Origin: Syntrophobacter sp. DG_60
GTDB taxonomy: Bacteria > Desulfobacterota > Desulfofervidia > Desulfofervidales > DG-60
Length of the DNA: 7,280 nt
Reading direction: 5' to 3'
NCBI GenBank assembly: GCA_001304365.1
Contig: LJNA01000076.1
Location: 1-7,280 of the forward strand
Of this stretch, positions 5,632-7,280 are shown piece after piece. Position 1 is the first letter of the stretch, and each line of letters begins with the position of its first letter. The notes below the pieces were generated by a model. That model searched no databases. It saw nothing but the letters and a program-made list of their open reading frames with translations, and was not told the origin of the DNA. Both the position numbers and the translations under genes were made by a program.

Positions 5632-6325
5632 GCTCACTAAGACCTACCTTCCATTTAAACTAGACATCACTTTCTCTATTAGTAAGGAAACCTATAATCT
5701 CATTTTAGGGCCAAGTGGGGCAGGTAAGAGCCTTACCCTAAAATTGATTGCCGGTTTTGAAAGGCCAGATAACGGTTATGCAAGGCTTAATGGCAAGGAT
5801 ATAGTCACACTTCCACCAGAGAGAAGAGACGTTGTTTATCTGCCCCAAAATTTGGGGCTCTTTCCCCACCTTACTGTCTATGAAAACATTGTCTATACCT
5901 TTAAAGCCAAAAGACAGAAAATCAATGAAGGATATGTAAACACAATTATAAGCAAATTTGAAATTAAAGATTTATTAAAAAGGAAACCTGCAAGTTTAAG
6001 CGGTGGTGAGGCACAAAGGGTAGCCTTGGCCAGGGCATTGGTGGCCAAACCAAAAATCTTACTGCTTGATGAGCCACTTTCTTATTTGGATTTTCATATA
6101 AAACTTCAATTAATAGCATTTCTGCAATCACTAAAAAATGAATTTTTGCTCACTGTGATTCATGTCACCCATGATCCAATAGAGGCCCTAAAATTGGCCG
6201 ACTATCTATTTATTTTAGAAAAAGGAAAATTGTGTTTTAAAGGAGATAAATATAGCCTTTTTGATAATCCCCCTTTGGGCTTTGGCCAGCAAATTGTAAG
6301 AAGCCTGAAAGAAGCCCTTATTTAA
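5618..6325 (+). CDS. wtpC: tungstate/molybdate ABC transporter ATP-binding protein WtpC (short form)
   Basis: Cytoplasmic ATPase that drives import through WtpB. All nucleotide-binding motifs are intact: Walker A GPSGAGKS at 31-38, Q-loop Gln77 in YLPQNLGLFPHLTVYENI, signature LSGGEAQ at 127-133, Walker B ILLLDEP at 147-153, D-loop SYLD at 155-158, and H-loop His185 in VTHD. The protein stops at 235 residues, soon after the ATPase domain. Many ModC/WtpC proteins have about 340-360 residues and end in a TOBE/MOP domain that binds oxyanion and can inhibit transport. That domain is absent here, and I see no downstream frame that would supply it after the TAA. The gene overlaps wtpB by 14 bases and is the last of the operon. 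Confidence 0.92.
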   Translation: MLEAKLTKTYLPFKLDITFSISKETYNLILGPSGAGKSLTLKLIAGFERPDNGYARLNGKDIVTLPPERRDVVYLPQNLGLFPHLTVYENIVYTFKAKRQKINEGYVNTIISKFEIKDLLKRKPASLSGGEAQRVALARALVAKPKILLLDEPLSYLDFHIKLQLIAFLQSLKNEFLLTVIHVTHDPIEALKLADYLFILEKGKLCFKGDKYSLFDNPPLGFGQQIVRSLKEALI

Positions 6326-6631
6326 TTCCTCTTTATAGCGAGTTTTTACTAAGCAAGTGATGTCCCCAACATCGGGCTGCCTTTTCACGCTTGACTATGT
6401 AAAAACAGAATAATTTATCTTATTTAATAATTATTATTGTTTAAAAATGATTTCGATAAAAGGCAGGGATTAAAAAAAAGTCAAAAAAACGTAGAAAAAC
6501 TAAGATTGACGTAGGGTAATCTTTATGTTAAAAATAAGTAAAATGATTGCCTCTGGCTTGAAATTAGTAATTCAAAGAAGGAAAGTGTTAATTCAAATGG
6601 AGCATTTAAATATCACATCTTATCAAACATT

Positions 6632-6651
6632 AGATCTCAGCAGATCTCAGC
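6632..6651. repeat. tandem duplication of AGATCTCAGC
   Basis: Two exact, adjacent copies of the 10-mer AGATCTCAGC lie in the gap between wtpC and the signalling gene. Each contains the palindrome AGATCT. It may be a simple slippage product; no function can be assigned. Confidence 0.6.
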
Positions 6652-6719
6652 TAAAATAGCAAACTTATGCACCTTTCGTTTTACAGAGGCTTGTGTTGGT
6701 TTTACCGCATCGGCTAATA

Positions 6720-6770
6720 GTGGATAAAAGATTCTTCAAATTTTGCTTACCCAGAACCTCTTTTATCCAC
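6720..6770. repeat. 12-bp perfect inverted repeat with a DnaA-box-like right arm
   Basis: GTGGATAAAAGA (6720-6731) and its exact reverse complement TCTTTTATCCAC (6759-6770) are separated by 27 bases. After a two-base bulge the stem can continue with TTCT (6732-6735) against AGAA (6753-6756). TTATCCACA at 6763-6771 equals the Escherichia coli consensus DnaA box; the left arm carries the same box inverted with one mismatch at its last base. There is no U-run after it, so it is not a standard terminator. It lies 47 bases upstream of the signalling gene and could act as an operator or a leader hairpin. Confidence 0.6.
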
Positions 6771-6807
6771 AAACCGCCGGATTAGGTGAAACTACTGCCT
6801 ATTTTAT

Positions 6808-6811
6808 GAGG
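6808..6811 (+). promoter_or_regulatory. ribosome-binding site of the receiver-domain gene
   Basis: GAGG lies six bases before the ATG at 6818, a standard spacing. It identifies that codon as the start of a gene that has no stop codon within the window. Confidence 0.7.
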
Positions 6812-6817
6812 TATAAG

Positions 6818-7280
6818 ATGAAAGATGAACATAAGACCAAAAAGCAACTTATAAATGAATTGGTAGAAATGCGAAGGCGAATTGCTGAATTAGAAGCAGA
6901 AACCAAGCACAAGCGGGCGGAAGAGGTGCAAGACAAAGAATCCAACTGCTTGCGTATTCTCGTTGTTGATGACGATCGAACTGCTTTGGATTTCTACCAG
7001 GAAGTCCTCTGCTCCACGATAAATCTTCAGGGGTCAAAATCCACGACGGGAGACTTTGAAGCCAAACTCTTTGGTAACAAGTCTCCAAAGGTCTCGATTC
7101 CCTCATTCGATGTGACACTCCGTCATCAGGGTGATAAAGCAGTCGAAACGGTCCGAGCGGCCATTGGGGAAAACAAGCCATTTGCCGTGGTTTTCCTGGA
7201 TGTCCGCTTGCCGCCAGGGCCGGATGGCGTGTGGACAGCAAAGCGTATCCGTGCACTGGATCCATACGTACAAATAGTAA
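6818..7280 (+). CDS. signalling protein with N-terminal coiled coil and response-regulator receiver domain (3' end outside the window)
   Basis: The first 154 residues of a two-component signalling protein; no stop is reached. Residues 5-40 form a charged coiled coil (QLINELVEMRRRIAELEAE, then KRAEE), a common opening of PAS-containing sensor kinases. A receiver domain follows: strand 1 ILVVDDD at 47-53 with the acidic pocket Asp51/Asp52, helix 1 around 55-65, and strand 3 with the probable phosphoacceptor Asp128 in VVFLDVRLPPGPDG. It is cut before the conserved Thr/Ser and Lys. Between helix 1 and strand 2 there are about 30 extra residues (66-96), more than a minimal receiver needs. The rest of the protein probably carries an output or kinase domain, which cannot be seen. 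The second half is richer in GC than the intergenic DNA before it. GAGG at 6808 supports the start. Confidence 0.85.
   Translation, partial: MKDEHKTKKQLINELVEMRRRIAELEAETKHKRAEEVQDKESNCLRILVVDDDRTALDFYQEVLCSTINLQGSKSTTGDFEAKLFGNKSPKVSIPSFDVTLRHQGDKAVETVRAAIGENKPFAVVFLDVRLPPGPDGVWTAKRIRALDPYVQIV

Larger units (their letters stand above)
6326..6817. other. 492-base intergenic region without a convincing gene
   Basis: No frame in this stretch has coding character; the longest plus-strand frame with an ATG that I traced (6543-6659, 38 codons) has no ribosome-binding site and a composition like noncoding DNA. The region is strongly AT-rich with A-runs around 6471-6505. After wtpC there is no hairpin followed by a U-run, so no intrinsic terminator can be called. 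GATGT/ACATC (6359-6373) forms only a five-base stem, and an AT-only imperfect hairpin spans 6403-6442. The tandem duplication and the long inverted repeat inside the region are listed separately. Confidence 0.6.

Noticed and set aside
6403..6442. Hairpin AAACA-g-AATAATT against AATTATT-at-TGTTT after wtpC
   Set aside because: The pairing is almost only A-T with an internal loop and a 13-base loop; it would be unstable and lacks a U-run, so it was not called a terminator.
6849..7265. Minus-strand frame of 138 codons at the right edge
   Set aside because: It is antisense to the receiver-domain gene, which has DDD and LDVRLPP motifs and a good ribosome-binding site; the antisense protein is rich in Pro, Trp and His and matches nothing.

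Overview
The window reads as a piece of a moderately AT-rich bacterial chromosome. Genes are spaced and oriented as in bacteria, ribosome-binding sites of the GAGG/GGAGG type are present, and promoters look like sigma-70. The signalling protein at the right edge starts with a coiled coil and receiver arrangement that I associate with Desulfobacterota and similar anaerobes. A tungstate-type (Wtp) transporter fits an anaerobe that uses tungsto- or molybdo-enzymes. The taxonomic guess is inference only; no rRNA or other marker gene is present.

Left half (129-3332, minus strand): a two-gene restriction-modification module. The upstream gene (3332-2418) encodes a probable PD-(D/E)xK restriction endonuclease. 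After 36 bases comes a 750-residue DNA methyltransferase (2381-129) with SAM-binding motif I near its N-terminus, two CxxC-type zinc ribbons in the middle and the catalytic DPPF motif near residue 521. The first 128 bases hold at most the tail of a plus-strand gene.

Middle (3333-3881): a boundary region. It contains the C-terminal remnant of a tyrosine recombinase (catalytic His and Tyr kept, the rest gone). A near-consensus minus-strand promoter reads through the remnant toward the restriction-modification genes, and a strong plus-strand promoter faces the transporter operon. The plus promoter is overlapped by an inverted repeat on its -35 box and followed by a 12-bp palindrome at the likely transcription start.

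Right-centre (3882-6325, plus strand): wtpABC, a complete tungstate/molybdate ABC importer (binding protein, permease, ATPase). Both gene junctions overlap by 14 bases, so this is one tightly coupled operon. The ATPase is a short form without the C-terminal TOBE/MOP domain.

Right edge: a 492-base gap (6326-6817) with no convincing gene. It holds a 10-bp tandem duplication and a 12-bp perfect inverted repeat whose right arm contains a consensus DnaA-box sequence. It is followed by the 5' part of a signalling gene (6818 to the window end) encoding a coiled coil and a receiver domain.

I see no clear new multi-gene system. The most distinctive items are the restriction-modification pair with an endonuclease I cannot place in a named family, beside a recombinase remnant, and the doubly palindromic control region of the tungstate operon.
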